From NCBI GenBank assembly GCA_022509185.1, contig JAFLTS010000005.1:1-64000 (forward strand): a stretch of 64,000 bases of DNA. Direction: 5' to 3'. Source of the stretch: Muribaculaceae bacterium. Its GTDB lineage: Bacteria; Bacteroidota; Bacteroidia; Bacteroidales; Muribaculaceae. This document shows, piece after piece, positions 54,547-63,211 of the stretch (its first letter is position 1; the number at the start of each line of letters is the position of its first letter). The notes under the pieces were generated by a model that worked only from the letters and a program-made list of their open reading frames with translations, searched no databases and was not told where the DNA came from. The position numbers were made by a program, and so were the translations under genes.

Positions 54547-55110
54547 TTATTTCTTCCTTACTGAGAATCCGAATTTACCAATCATTTCTCCTAAAGAATA
54601 ATAAAAGCCATGGCAATATGTGATAAGATCGGCTTTATCAAGATTAAATCTTCCGGATTGATCTAATAGATCAGAGTCAATTCTAACATTCAAAACCTCC
54701 GATATAAACATATCATGTGTACCTAACTTTATAATTTCTTTCACACGACATTCAATACTAAGAGGAGATTCAAGTAAAGTCGGTGATTTTACTTTTTCTC
54801 CAGGCAACGGAGTTAAACCTGTCTTTTCCCATTTATTATAATCTTTGGCCGATCTTACCCCAACCCAATCTGTGGCAAAAGCCATTTTTTTAGTAGTTAG
54901 ATTGATAGTATATTCCATATTCTCAACTATGAGCGGATATGAAGCTCGCTCAGGCCTGACAGAAATATAGCACATAGCAGGATCGGAACAGATTGTGCCG
55001 GTCCAGGCAATAGTGAGCATGCTCCAATTTTCAGGTCTATCTCCACATGAAACAATTACAGCCGGTAAGGGATAAATCTGAGTACCGGGTCGCCAGGACA
55101 ACTTTTTCAT
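54547..55110 (-). CDS. Flavin reductase-like protein
   Basis: FMN-binding split-barrel protein of 187 aa, flavin reductase/flavoredoxin family. LPAVIVSCGDRPENWSMLTI, AWTGTICSDPAMCYISVRPE and RASYPLIVENMEYTINL give the FMN-binding N-terminal half; AFATDWVGVRSAKDYNKW follows. Likely reduces FMN or transfers electrons with NAD(P)H; partner unknown. It stands alone between the pgm terminator and the hemerythrin promoter. Confidence 0.85.
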   Translation of the reverse strand: MKKLSWRPGTQIYPLPAVIVSCGDRPENWSMLTIAWTGTICSDPAMCYISVRPERASYPLIVENMEYTINLTTKKMAFATDWVGVRSAKDYNKWEKTGLTPLPGEKVKSPTLLESPLSIECRVKEIIKLGTHDMFISEVLNVRIDSDLLDQSGRFNLDKADLITYCHGFYYSLGEMIGKFGFSVRKK

Positions 55111-55134
55111 AAAAAGAAAACAGAATTTAAAAAT

Positions 55135-55159
55135 TAAGGCCGGATAATTTCCGGCCTTA
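55135..55159 (-). terminator. Intrinsic terminator of the phosphohexomutase gene
   Basis: Perfect 10-bp stem TAAGGCCGGA / TCCGGCCTTA with a 5-nt loop; on the minus strand ATTTTTAAATTC follows. Confidence 0.8.
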
Positions 55160-55176
55160 TATCAAAAATAATTTTC

Positions 55177-56925
55177 TTATACACCGAGGTCAGCGAGAAC
55201 TTTTTTAATTTTCTCTTCTGCCTTTTCAACACTTTCTTCATATTTGTCTTTTGAAGGGAGTTCCTCTCTTACTTCCACATAGAACTTAATTTTAGGTTCA
55301 GTGCCGGAAGGTCTTACGGAAACTTTATCTCCTGCTTCTGTGAAGAATTGAAGAACGTTGGATGTGGTAGGGAAGTTAAGTTTAGTAACTTCTCCTGTAA
55401 CCAGATTCCTACAATTAAGATCAGCATAATCCTTAATTAAAACGATAGGGCTTCCGGCCAGTTCCTTTGGAGGATTTTCACGGAAGTTTTTCATCATGGC
55501 AACAATCTCATCAGCACCGGATTTGCCAGGACGAACCACACTTACTCCTTTTTCTCTTGAAAAACCATATTCATTATAAATATCGATAAGGAGATCATAA
55601 AGAGTAAGATTTCTATCAGCAGCCCAAGCAGCTATTTCGCACATGAGAGTGATTGAAGAAACAGCATCTTTATCTCTCACAAAGGTTTCAGGAAGGAACC
55701 CATAGCTTTCTTCACCTCCACCGAGATATCTTCCTTGATCTTCCATATTCCGCATTACATCGGCTATCCATTTGAACCCTGTGTAGCAATCAAAACATTT
55801 CACTTGATTTGCTTCCGCAATACGCTTGATGGTTTCAGTGGTAACAATAGTCTTCACACAATATTCACGGCCTGTGAGTTTTCCTAATTCACGGTTACGT
55901 GTGATAAGATAATAGAGGAAAATCATTACTATCTGGTTACCATTAACCAGTTGGTAATTACCATTACTGTCTCTAACAACAAGACCAATTCTATCGGAGT
56001 CCGGGTCGGATGCTAAAACGAGGCTTGCCCCAGTTTCCATAGCTTTGGCGATGCCCATTGCCATTGCCTCTGAATTTTCAGGATTAGGAGAGTCGACAGT
56101 TGGGAAGTCACCGCTTTTCACATCTTGTTCGGGTACATGGATGACATTATCAAATCCCCATTTTTTCAATGAATCGAAAACGAGCATAGATCCGGTGCCA
56201 TGTATGGGAGTATAAACGATTTTCATATCGTGATGCCTTTTTATAGCATCCGGAGAAAGGCTTAATGTATGAATATCATCCAGATATGAATTGTCTACAT
56301 CTTTTCCGATAATCTCTACCAAATCCTTGTTTCTTTCAAATTTAATTTGATCAACCGATGTAATTGCATTAACATATGCAATAGTTTCCACATCATGAGG
56401 AGCAATCATTTGTGCACCGTCACTCCAATAAGCCTTATATCCATTATATTCTTTCGGATTATGGCTGGCAGTGACCATAACACCACTGTTGCATCCTAAT
56501 TTTCTTATAGCATAAGAAATTTCAGGAACCGGCCGACAATCATCAAATAAGTATACCTTAATACCATTAGCGGAGAAAATATCCGCTGCAAGCTCTGCAA
56601 ATTTTCTTGAGTTGTTTCTTACATCGTGACCAATCACCACTGAAATCTGAGGATCATCTTTAAAACAATCATTAAGATAATTGGCCAAACCCTGTGTTGC
56701 AGCTCCCACTGTATAAATATTCATGCGGTTGCTTCCTGCTCCCATTATTCCCCGAAGGCCACCTGTACCAAATTCGAGATCTTTATAAAATGCATCAACT
56801 AAAGCAGTGGGATCTTCAGCATCGAGGAGAGCTTTAACTGCTTTACGAGTTTCTTCATCATATTGCGGAGAAAGCCATTTTTCGGCCTTTGCCTTCACCT
56901 CTTTTAAGAGTTCTTGGTTATCCAT
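55177..56925 (-). CDS. Phosphoglucomutase / phosphomannomutase
   Basis: Interconverts hexose 1- and 6-phosphates. Alpha-D-phosphohexomutase motifs in order: phosphoserine loop GVMVTASHNPKEYNGYK, metal loop LASDPDSDRIGLV, sugar loop GGGEESYGFL and phosphate loop VRPSGTEPKIKFYVEVRE. 582 aa places it in the long PgcA/PGM2 subgroup. Substrate preference (glucose, mannose or deoxyribose phosphates) cannot be read off. Monocistronic, divergent from yicC. Confidence 0.92.
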   Translation of the reverse strand: MDNQELLKEVKAKAEKWLSPQYDEETRKAVKALLDAEDPTALVDAFYKDLEFGTGGLRGIMGAGSNRMNIYTVGAATQGLANYLNDCFKDDPQISVVIGHDVRNNSRKFAELAADIFSANGIKVYLFDDCRPVPEISYAIRKLGCNSGVMVTASHNPKEYNGYKAYWSDGAQMIAPHDVETIAYVNAITSVDQIKFERNKDLVEIIGKDVDNSYLDDIHTLSLSPDAIKRHHDMKIVYTPIHGTGSMLVFDSLKKWGFDNVIHVPEQDVKSGDFPTVDSPNPENSEAMAMGIAKAMETGASLVLASDPDSDRIGLVVRDSNGNYQLVNGNQIVMIFLYYLITRNRELGKLTGREYCVKTIVTTETIKRIAEANQVKCFDCYTGFKWIADVMRNMEDQGRYLGGGEESYGFLPETFVRDKDAVSSITLMCEIAAWAADRNLTLYDLLIDIYNEYGFSREKGVSVVRPGKSGADEIVAMMKNFRENPPKELAGSPIVLIKDYADLNCRNLVTGEVTKLNFPTTSNVLQFFTEAGDKVSVRPSGTEPKIKFYVEVREELPSKDKYEESVEKAEEKIKKVLADLGV

Positions 56926-56970
56926 AGAGAGTTTATTTAAGATGATAAATTAAAGATCAATGTAACAAGG

Positions 56971-57001
56971 CAAATCTAATCAAAAAAATTGTGATAGACA
57001 A
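56971..57001 (-). promoter_or_regulatory. pgm promoter, TTG-N20-TAGATTTG
   Basis: Minus-strand TTG (57001-56999) and TAGATTTG (56978-56971), 20 nt apart, 46 nt before the start codon. Confidence 0.6.
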
Positions 57002-57034
57002 TTGTGTATTGATAGAATATTCATTAAAATTTTT

Positions 57035-57042
57035 TAGATTTG
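57035..57042 (+). promoter_or_regulatory. -7 box TAGATTTG of the yicC operon
   Basis: TAGATTTG lies 16 nt before the yicC start; the nearest TTG (57009-57011) is 23 nt away, slightly too far. Confidence 0.45.
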
Positions 57043-57058
57043 CAATAAAAATAAGGTA

Positions 57059-57946
57059 ATGATAGCCTCAATGACTGGATACGGTAAAGGAAGCTTTGCC
57101 ACTGAAAAACTTAAGATAACAGTAGAAATTAAATCAGTCAACAGCAAACAACTTGACCTGATGATAAGAACCCCTTCTCTTTTTAGAGAACAGGAAACAC
57201 TGTTACGCAACCGGATATCTCCAAAACTTGAAAGAGGTAAGATAGAACTGACTGTAAGTTATCAGAATCTTTCCGAAGAGTTGCCGGTAAAAATAAATAA
57301 TGAGGTGGTTAAAGCCTATAAAAAACAGATACTAAATTTAGCCAAAGAATTAGATATAAATGCACCGGCAGACTGGATGTCCTTGCTTCTTCGTTTACCT
57401 GAATCTTTATCAAGTGAAAACCAAGAAGCTTTGGAAGAAGAGAAAGAGGCATTAATGGAGGCAGCTGAAGAAGCTGTTGACAATTTATTGAAATACAGAC
57501 TTAAGGAAGGAGAGTCTTTATACTATTTCTTTTTTAGTAAAATAGAAAGGATTCGTGAATACTTAAATCATATAGAACAATTCGAGACAGGGCGAGTAAG
57601 CAAAATCCGGGAAAAAATAGAATACCAACTTGCAAAACTCACAGGTATAGAGATAGACCGGGGACGTCTGGAGCAGGAGATGATTTTTTATATAGAAAAG
57701 CTTGATATTACAGAAGAAAAGCTACGTTTAAGAAGTCATCTCACATACTTTGAAGAGACCTTAGGAGAACCACATGAAACAGAAGTTGGAGGGAAAGGGA
57801 AAAAACTTGGATTTATAGCTCAGGAAATGGGTCGTGAAATCAACACTCTGGGCTCAAAATCAAACGATGCAGACATGCAGAAACTTGTGGTGATGATGAA
57901 AGATGAGCTCGAACAGATCAAGGAACAAGTGCTAAATGTTTTATGA
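57059..57946 (+). CDS. yicC: YicC family protein
   Basis: Conserved 295-aa protein, an endoribonuclease-type family in E. coli. MIASMTGYGKGSFATEKLKI and VEIKSVNSKQLDLMIRTPSL are the N-terminal signature; the C-terminal DUF1732 block is RGRLEQEMIFYIEKLDITEE, KKLGFIAQEMGREINTLGSK and MKDELEQIKEQVLNV. Overlaps gmk by 4 nt (ATGA), the usual neighbour of yicC in this phylum. Confidence 0.94.
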   Translation: MIASMTGYGKGSFATEKLKITVEIKSVNSKQLDLMIRTPSLFREQETLLRNRISPKLERGKIELTVSYQNLSEELPVKINNEVVKAYKKQILNLAKELDINAPADWMSLLLRLPESLSSENQEALEEEKEALMEAAEEAVDNLLKYRLKEGESLYYFFFSKIERIREYLNHIEQFETGRVSKIREKIEYQLAKLTGIEIDRGRLEQEMIFYIEKLDITEEKLRLRSHLTYFEETLGEPHETEVGGKGKKLGFIAQEMGREINTLGSKSNDADMQKLVVMMKDELEQIKEQVLNVL

Positions 57947-58527
57947 ATCAAAAGGCTGGGAAAGGTAAAATCATAGTGCTATCAGCACCCTCCGGAAGTG
58001 GAAAATCTACTATAATAAGAGAATTAATAAAAGATCCGTCTTTACATCTGGGATTTTCCATATCAGCTACAAGCCGTCAACCTCGTGGAGAAGAGAAACA
58101 TGGGAAAGAATACTTCTTTTTCACGGAAGAAGAATTCATGCGAAATGTAGAGGAAGGAAATTTTGTAGAATGGGAAGAAGTTTATCCGGGGGTATGTTAT
58201 GGTACATTAGAGAGTGAAGTAAACAGGATAACTGAAAGCGGACATAACCTGATCATGGATGTTGATGTGAAAGGTGCTCTTAATATCAAGAAAAGATTTG
58301 GGAGGGATGCTGTGACGATCTTTATAATGCCGCCTGATAAAAAAACTTTAGAAGAAAGATTGAAAAATCGTGGTACAGATTCTGAAGAAACGATTAAAAA
58401 AAGGTTACAGAAATCTGAATATGAGTTAAGCTTTTCCAACCAATTTGATCATATTGTTATTAACGATGATCTGAAAGATGCAGTTAGTAAGGTTGAAAAC
58501 ACGATCAAAGAATTTATAAGTAAATGA
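57943..58527 (+). CDS. gmk: Guanylate kinase
   Basis: Phosphorylates GMP to GDP. P-loop LSAPSGSGKSTIIRELI, the GMP-binding SATSRQPRGEEKHGKEYFF, FVEWEEVYPGVCYGT and LIMDVDVKGALNIKK are present. 194 aa is normal. Overlaps both yicC and nadD by 4 nt, so translation is coupled. Continues the route from the GuaA product encoded 30 kb away. Confidence 0.97.
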   Translation: MNQKAGKGKIIVLSAPSGSGKSTIIRELIKDPSLHLGFSISATSRQPRGEEKHGKEYFFFTEEEFMRNVEEGNFVEWEEVYPGVCYGTLESEVNRITESGHNLIMDVDVKGALNIKKRFGRDAVTIFIMPPDKKTLEERLKNRGTDSEETIKKRLQKSEYELSFSNQFDHIVINDDLKDAVSKVENTIKEFISK

Positions 58528-59096
58528 AAATAGGAATTTTCGGAGGCAGTTTTGACCCTATACATACCGGCCATGCCATGCTTGCGAACTTTATTTCACA
58601 GTGTAATATTGTAGACCAGGTTTGGTTGACTGTCAGCCGAAAAAATCCTTTGAAAGAACACTCCACTTATGCCACAGAACGCCAACGAGTGGAAATGGTA
58701 AAATTGGTTGCAGCCTATTGTTCAAATGTTGAGGTTTGTTTGGAAGAACTTAATTTACCTTATCCTTCATATACTTATAACACTTTATGCCATTTACAAA
58801 AACTTTTTCCACAAAATGAGTTTAAGATTATAATAGGGAGTGACAATCTTTCAACTTTGCATCAATGGAAAGAAAGTGAAAAGATACTTCAGGAATTTGG
58901 AGTAATTGTATATCCGAGACCGGGATATCCTTTGAAAGGTGAGGAACCTTCGGGAATGAAGTATCTTAACGGTGCTCCGGAATTCAGTATCTCTTCTTCA
59001 TTAATAAGAGAATATATCTCTTCAAAATGGAACATAAATTATTTCGTACCATTAGAAGTAGCCGAATATATTAAAATAAATAAACTTTACTTATGA
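58524..59096 (+). CDS. nadD: Nicotinate-nucleotide adenylyltransferase
   Basis: Makes deamido-NAD from nicotinate mononucleotide and ATP. Nucleotidyltransferase motifs GIFGGSFDPIHTGHAML at the N-terminus, IIGSDNLSTLHQWKE in the middle and EFSISSSLIREYI at the C-terminus. 190 aa is normal. 4-nt overlaps on both sides. Confidence 0.95.
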   Translation: MKIGIFGGSFDPIHTGHAMLANFISQCNIVDQVWLTVSRKNPLKEHSTYATERQRVEMVKLVAAYCSNVEVCLEELNLPYPSYTYNTLCHLQKLFPQNEFKIIIGSDNLSTLHQWKESEKILQEFGVIVYPRPGYPLKGEEPSGMKYLNGAPEFSISSSLIREYISSKWNINYFVPLEVAEYIKINKLYL

Positions 59097-59620
59097 GTGA
59101 CAATAAAAGCCGTTTATATGAAATAGTAGCTCTGGCAAAAGAATACTGCGAATTATGTGAAGATGCTTCATCATTTTCAAAGGGGGAATTTACAGACAGA
59201 TCTTTAAATCTTTTACCCAGGATTTATTGGAATTTTTTTGATATTGACGCAGGAGTGGCATTAGAAGATTTGGATTATTTCTCTAACTATGTAGATGAAG
59301 AATTATATGAACAGATCAGGGGGAGAATAGCAGCTGTAATGGGAGTGGACGATATATTTCTGGAAACTTTTGAAGAAGATATGCAGTATAGTGAAACCCC
59401 TATAAGTGCTTCCATTGCAGAGGGAATGGCCGATATATTCCAGCCATTATTCAATTTTATAAATATAGTTAAAGACTCCGAAGGAGAACAACTGGAAGAT
59501 GCTTATATATCTTGTAAAGAAGATTTTGAAAATTATTGGAGCCAGACATTGTGTAATATTCAAAAGGCACTCAATAATATTAAATATGGCCAACGCCTAA
59601 ATGATGAAAATTATGATTGA
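59093..59620 (+). CDS. DUF5063 domain protein
   Basis: A 175-aa acidic, helical cytoplasmic protein typical of Bacteroidetes, with LYEIVALAKEYCELCEDASS, LPRIYWNFFDIDAGVALED and a C-terminal helix YWSQTLCNIQKALNNI. Function unknown. Its start overlaps nadD by 4 nt and its end overlaps the aminopeptidase gene, so it is part of the same tight operon. Confidence 0.82.
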   Translation: MSDNKSRLYEIVALAKEYCELCEDASSFSKGEFTDRSLNLLPRIYWNFFDIDAGVALEDLDYFSNYVDEELYEQIRGRIAAVMGVDDIFLETFEEDMQYSETPISASIAEGMADIFQPLFNFINIVKDSEGEQLEDAYISCKEDFENYWSQTLCNIQKALNNIKYGQRLNDENYD

Positions 59621-60923
59621 AAGATTATTGCAATGGCTGAATGAGTCAACCTGTAATTTTTTAGCTGTTCAAACTATAATTAAGGAGTTACAAAATTCCG
59701 GTTTTAAAGAAATCAGACAGAATGAGTCCTGGGAAATAACTGCAGGGGGGAAATATTATATGGTCAAGAACAAAAGCGCAGTTTTTGCTTTTGTAATAGG
59801 ACAAACGGGAATAGATTCATTAAAAAACGGTGTTAAAATAATAGCTGCCCATACAGACAGTCCTTCACTTAAACTGAAACCAAATGCGGAAATATATGGA
59901 GACGGAGGAGTTGTTTCATTAAATGTAGAAAAATATGGAGGGGGCATTCTCTATACTTGGTTTGACCGTCCTTTGTCTATTTGCGGTAGAGTCACTGTAA
60001 GGAATGAGAATAATCTGTGCCCGGAAGAAAAAATATTTGATTTTAAAAGACCCATAGCTGTAATCCCACATCTGGCCATTCATTTCAACCGTGGAGTAAA
60101 TGAAGGAAATCCCATATCCGTTCAAAAAGATATGAAACCTGTTATCGGTTATTTTCCGGAAGCAAGAATAAGAGAAGCCAAAGCCGGAAAATCGATAATA
60201 ATGGAGGCCATAGCGAATGAGTGTGGAGTAGAGGCAAAAGAGATTTTAGATTATGAAGTAAATTTCTATCCCTATTTTAAGGCTCAATTATGTGGACTGA
60301 ATAACGAATTTATAGAATCAGGGCGTATAGACGATTTGTCAATGGCTTTTGCCGGTCTAGAAGCATTGCTAAATACTAAAGATGAGGAAAACGAAAATAT
60401 TCGGCTTCTTGCTCTTTTCGATAATGAGGAGACAGGATCGGGCACTCCTCAGGGAGCTGCTTCTCCGGTCTTAAGAGACTTATTGGAACGAATTTGTTAT
60501 AAATTGGGAGGAAGCAAGGAAGATTTTTATATAGGTATAGCAAACTCTTTTATAATTTCAGCAGATGATGCACATGCCTGGCATCCTAATTATAATGAGA
60601 AATATGATCCCACAAACCATCCTGTGATAGGAGGAGGACCAGTAATAAAAATAAACTCCAACTGCAAGTATATGACAGATTCTGTGGGAGCTGCCATTTT
60701 TAAGGAATTGTGTCATAAAGCCGGGGTTAATTATCAGATGTTTGTAAATCATTCCGATATAGCGGGGGGATCTACTTTGGGGAATATACTTACCTCTCAA
60801 TTAGATTTGAGAGGTGTAGATGTAGGATCTCCAATTTGGGCTATGCATTCAGCTGTGGAGACTGCAGGGGTCTCAGACCATCTTGATATGGTAAGAGTAT
60901 TTGAAAAGTTCTGGGGAAGATAA
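59601..60923 (+). CDS. M18 family aminopeptidase
   Basis: Zinc aminopeptidase of the aspartyl-aminopeptidase family, releasing N-terminal acidic residues. Metal and catalytic regions: IIAAHTDSPSLKLKPNAE (His, Asp), FDNEETGSGTPQGAAS (Glu-Glu), NHPVIGGGPVIKIN and the C-terminal VNHSDIAGGSTLGNI with His. 440 aa is full length. Three in-frame ATGs compete (59601, 59604, 59613); the third overlaps the DUF5063 stop and would be coupled most closely. Cytoplasmic; last gene of the yicC operon before the tig promoter. Confidence 0.92.
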   Translation: MMKIMIERLLQWLNESTCNFLAVQTIIKELQNSGFKEIRQNESWEITAGGKYYMVKNKSAVFAFVIGQTGIDSLKNGVKIIAAHTDSPSLKLKPNAEIYGDGGVVSLNVEKYGGGILYTWFDRPLSICGRVTVRNENNLCPEEKIFDFKRPIAVIPHLAIHFNRGVNEGNPISVQKDMKPVIGYFPEARIREAKAGKSIIMEAIANECGVEAKEILDYEVNFYPYFKAQLCGLNNEFIESGRIDDLSMAFAGLEALLNTKDEENENIRLLALFDNEETGSGTPQGAASPVLRDLLERICYKLGGSKEDFYIGIANSFIISADDAHAWHPNYNEKYDPTNHPVIGGGPVIKINSNCKYMTDSVGAAIFKELCHKAGVNYQMFVNHSDIAGGSTLGNILTSQLDLRGVDVGSPIWAMHSAVETAGVSDHLDMVRVFEKFWGR

Positions 60924-60926
60924 TGA

Positions 60927-60958
60927 TTTGTAAAGGCGCTCTTTTTTAAATAACTTTG
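60927..60958 (+). promoter_or_regulatory. tig promoter, TTTG-N20-TAACTTTG
   Basis: TTTG at 60927-60930 and TAACTTTG at 60951-60958, 20 nt apart; leader about 70 nt. Confidence 0.75.
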
Positions 60959-61030
60959 CAATAACCAAAAGAAAACTTTAATAAGAGCTTAATTGTTTGT
61001 TTATTGAAAGAAATAATAATAAACTAAAAT

Positions 61031-62380
61031 ATGAATATAGATTTTAAAAAGCTCGATAACGTAAATGGCGAGCTAACGATCACACTCGAAGAGAAAGACT
61101 ATGCCGATAAGGTGAAGAAACAACTGAGAGAAATAGGGAAAAATCGTCCGGAACCTGGTTTTAGAGCCGGCCATGTACCTATGGGTCTTCTCGAAAAGAA
61201 ATATGGAACAGCAGTTAAGTATGATGTAGTAAATAAAGCTATAGTAGATGCGCTTTATGATTATATCAAAGAAAATAATCTGAGAGTACTTGGCCAACCG
61301 GTTCCCGATAAAGACAATGAGCTCAAAGACGGGGAAACTGAATACACCTTTAAATTTAAAGTCGGACTTGCTCCTGAAATCGATCTCAAGATAGGGAAAG
61401 ACATGAAAGTACCTTACTATACTATAGAGGTAACAGATGAAATGGTAGATCAGGAGATCACAGCGTTAAGAAAGAGGTTTGGCGTTCAAGGTCCCGGAGA
61501 AGAGACGGAGCCTGATGCAGTGATAAAAGGAGTGATAAGTGAATTGAATCCAGATGGTTCAGTTAAGGAAGACGGTATTGTTGTAGATAACGGTATCCTG
61601 GCTCCCATACATTTCACAAGTGAAGAACAGAAGAAATTATTTGAAGGTAAACATCCCGGTGATATAGTTACTTTTAATCCGGCTGCTTCCTGCAATACTA
61701 ATGTAACTGAAATGTCTTCAATGTTAAACATTGACAAGGCAGATGTGGAGAATCATAAAGGCGATTTCAATTTTGAGATTAAAGAAATAATTGTATTGAA
61801 ACCGGCAGAATTGAACCAGGAATTCTTTGACAATGCTGTAGGTAAAGACAAAGCTCATAATGAAGAGGAATTGAAAGCAGCAGTTAAGGATTTAATCAAA
61901 GATCAGCTCAAGGGAGAATCAGACTACAGATTTAGTATAGATGCAAGAAATATCATTGAAAAGAGCATCGGAAATGTTCAATTACCCGAAGAAGTGCTCA
62001 AACATTTCTTGATATCTCAAAACGAACAGCTCAACAAAGAAAATATAGACGAGGAATTCACAAAAATTCGCTCACAGCTTGTCTGGGATTTGACAAAAGA
62101 TGATATCGTGGCAAAATTCAAAATAGAGGTAAGTGAAGACGACCTTATGAATGAAGCCAGGGTAGCTGTTTATCGTCAACTTAGTCAATATGGTCCGGCT
62201 TCACTAACTGAAGGTTTGATAGAACACTATGCCAAAGAGGTGATGAAAGATCAGAAAAATCGTGATTCTTTTGAAAGGAACGCCCTCAATAAGAAAATAT
62301 ACGAAACGATTAAGGAAAATGTAACCCTTGATAACAAAGAGCTTTCAATAGAGGAATTCAGAAAACTATATACAGCCTAA
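61031..62380 (+). CDS. tig: Trigger factor
   Basis: Ribosome-associated chaperone that receives nascent chains. The ribosome-binding N-domain carries PEPGFRAGHVPMGLLEKKYG; the middle region (about 150-240) is a diverged FKBP-like segment without the usual isomerase motifs; the C-terminal helical domain runs from EFFDNAVGKDKAHNEEELKA to the end. 449 aa is normal. Directly upstream of clpP and clpX, as in many bacteria, but with a terminator between. Confidence 0.93.
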   Translation: MNIDFKKLDNVNGELTITLEEKDYADKVKKQLREIGKNRPEPGFRAGHVPMGLLEKKYGTAVKYDVVNKAIVDALYDYIKENNLRVLGQPVPDKDNELKDGETEYTFKFKVGLAPEIDLKIGKDMKVPYYTIEVTDEMVDQEITALRKRFGVQGPGEETEPDAVIKGVISELNPDGSVKEDGIVVDNGILAPIHFTSEEQKKLFEGKHPGDIVTFNPAASCNTNVTEMSSMLNIDKADVENHKGDFNFEIKEIIVLKPAELNQEFFDNAVGKDKAHNEEELKAAVKDLIKDQLKGESDYRFSIDARNIIEKSIGNVQLPEEVLKHFLISQNEQLNKENIDEEFTKIRSQLVWDLTKDDIVAKFKIEVSEDDLMNEARVAVYRQLSQYGPASLTEGLIEHYAKEVMKDQKNRDSFERNALNKKIYETIKENVTLDNKELSIEEFRKLYTA

Positions 62381-62404
62381 ATAAATTTAAAGACAATAAA
62401 GAGA

Positions 62405-62444
62405 AGTCAATCATTGTTATAATAAAAACAATGGTTGACTTTTT
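62405..62444 (+). terminator. Intrinsic terminator after tig
   Basis: 14-bp stem (AGTCAATCATTGTT / AACAATGGTTGACT, one G-U pair), 8-nt loop, followed by TTTTG. Confidence 0.85.
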
Positions 62445-62490
62445 GTTTGGCATAGTTTTTGCGAGATAGAAAATAAAAATTAATAATATA

Positions 62491-63210
62491 ATGCATAAGG
62501 ATTTTAGAAATTTTGCCGTTAACCATCTTGGAGTAAGTTCAAGCATGGTAGATGATTACGTTAAAAATGTGAATTTAAGTAATCCGGGTGCTTCAATAGT
62601 TTATCCAAAAGCAGATTATATGAACCCTTATATTCTGGAAGAACGTCAGTTAAATGTGACACAGATGGACGTTTTTTCACGATTAATGATGGACCGTATA
62701 ATCTTTTTAGGTACTCAGGTAACAGATACCTCAGCTAATATAATCCAGGCCCAGTTGCTTTATCTAGATTCGATTGATCCGGAGAAAGACATATCCATTT
62801 ATATTAATTCTCCCGGTGGATCAGTATATGCCGGTTTAGGTATTTATGACACTATGCAGTATGTATCAAGTAATGTGTCTACTATTTGTACCGGAATGGC
62901 CGCCTCGATGGCAGCAGTTCTTCTGGTAGCAGGGGAAAAGGGGAAGAGATATGCTTTACCTCATTCACGGGTGATGATTCATCAACCTATGGGAGGAATT
63001 CAAGGTCAGGCTTCCGATATCGAGATTACAGCGAGAGAGATTCTGAAATTAAAGGAGGAACTCTATCGGATTATATCGGAACATTCGGGCCAACCCTTTG
63101 ATAAAGTAGAGAAGGATTCTGACAGAGATTATTGGATGACAGCTGCAGAGGCTAAGGATTACGGAATGATTGATAAAATTTTAGTGAACCCACGTCATAA
63201 GAAAGATTAA
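62491..63210 (+). CDS. clpP: ATP-dependent Clp protease proteolytic subunit
   Basis: Serine protease that forms the two-ring chamber fed by ClpX. Catalytic Ser139 in [11 protein letters not shown], His164 in [13 protein letters not shown] and Asp213 in [12 protein letters not shown]. 239 aa, about 40 residues longer than E. coli ClpP because of an N-terminal extension ([15 protein letters not shown]) before the conserved [13 protein letters not shown]. Ends one base before the clpX start. Confidence 0.96.
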   Translation: MHKDFRNFAVNHLGVSSSMVDDYVKNVNLSNPGASIVYPKADYMNPYILEERQLNVTQMDVFSRLMMDRIIFLGTQVTDTSANIIQAQLLYLDSIDPEKDISIYINSPGGSVYAGLGIYDTMQYVSSNVSTICTGMAASMAAVLLVAGEKGKRYALPHSRVMIHQPMGGIQGQASDIEITAREILKLKEELYRIISEHSGQPFDKVEKDSDRDYWMTAAEAKDYGMIDKILVNPRHKKD

Positions 63211-63211
63211 A

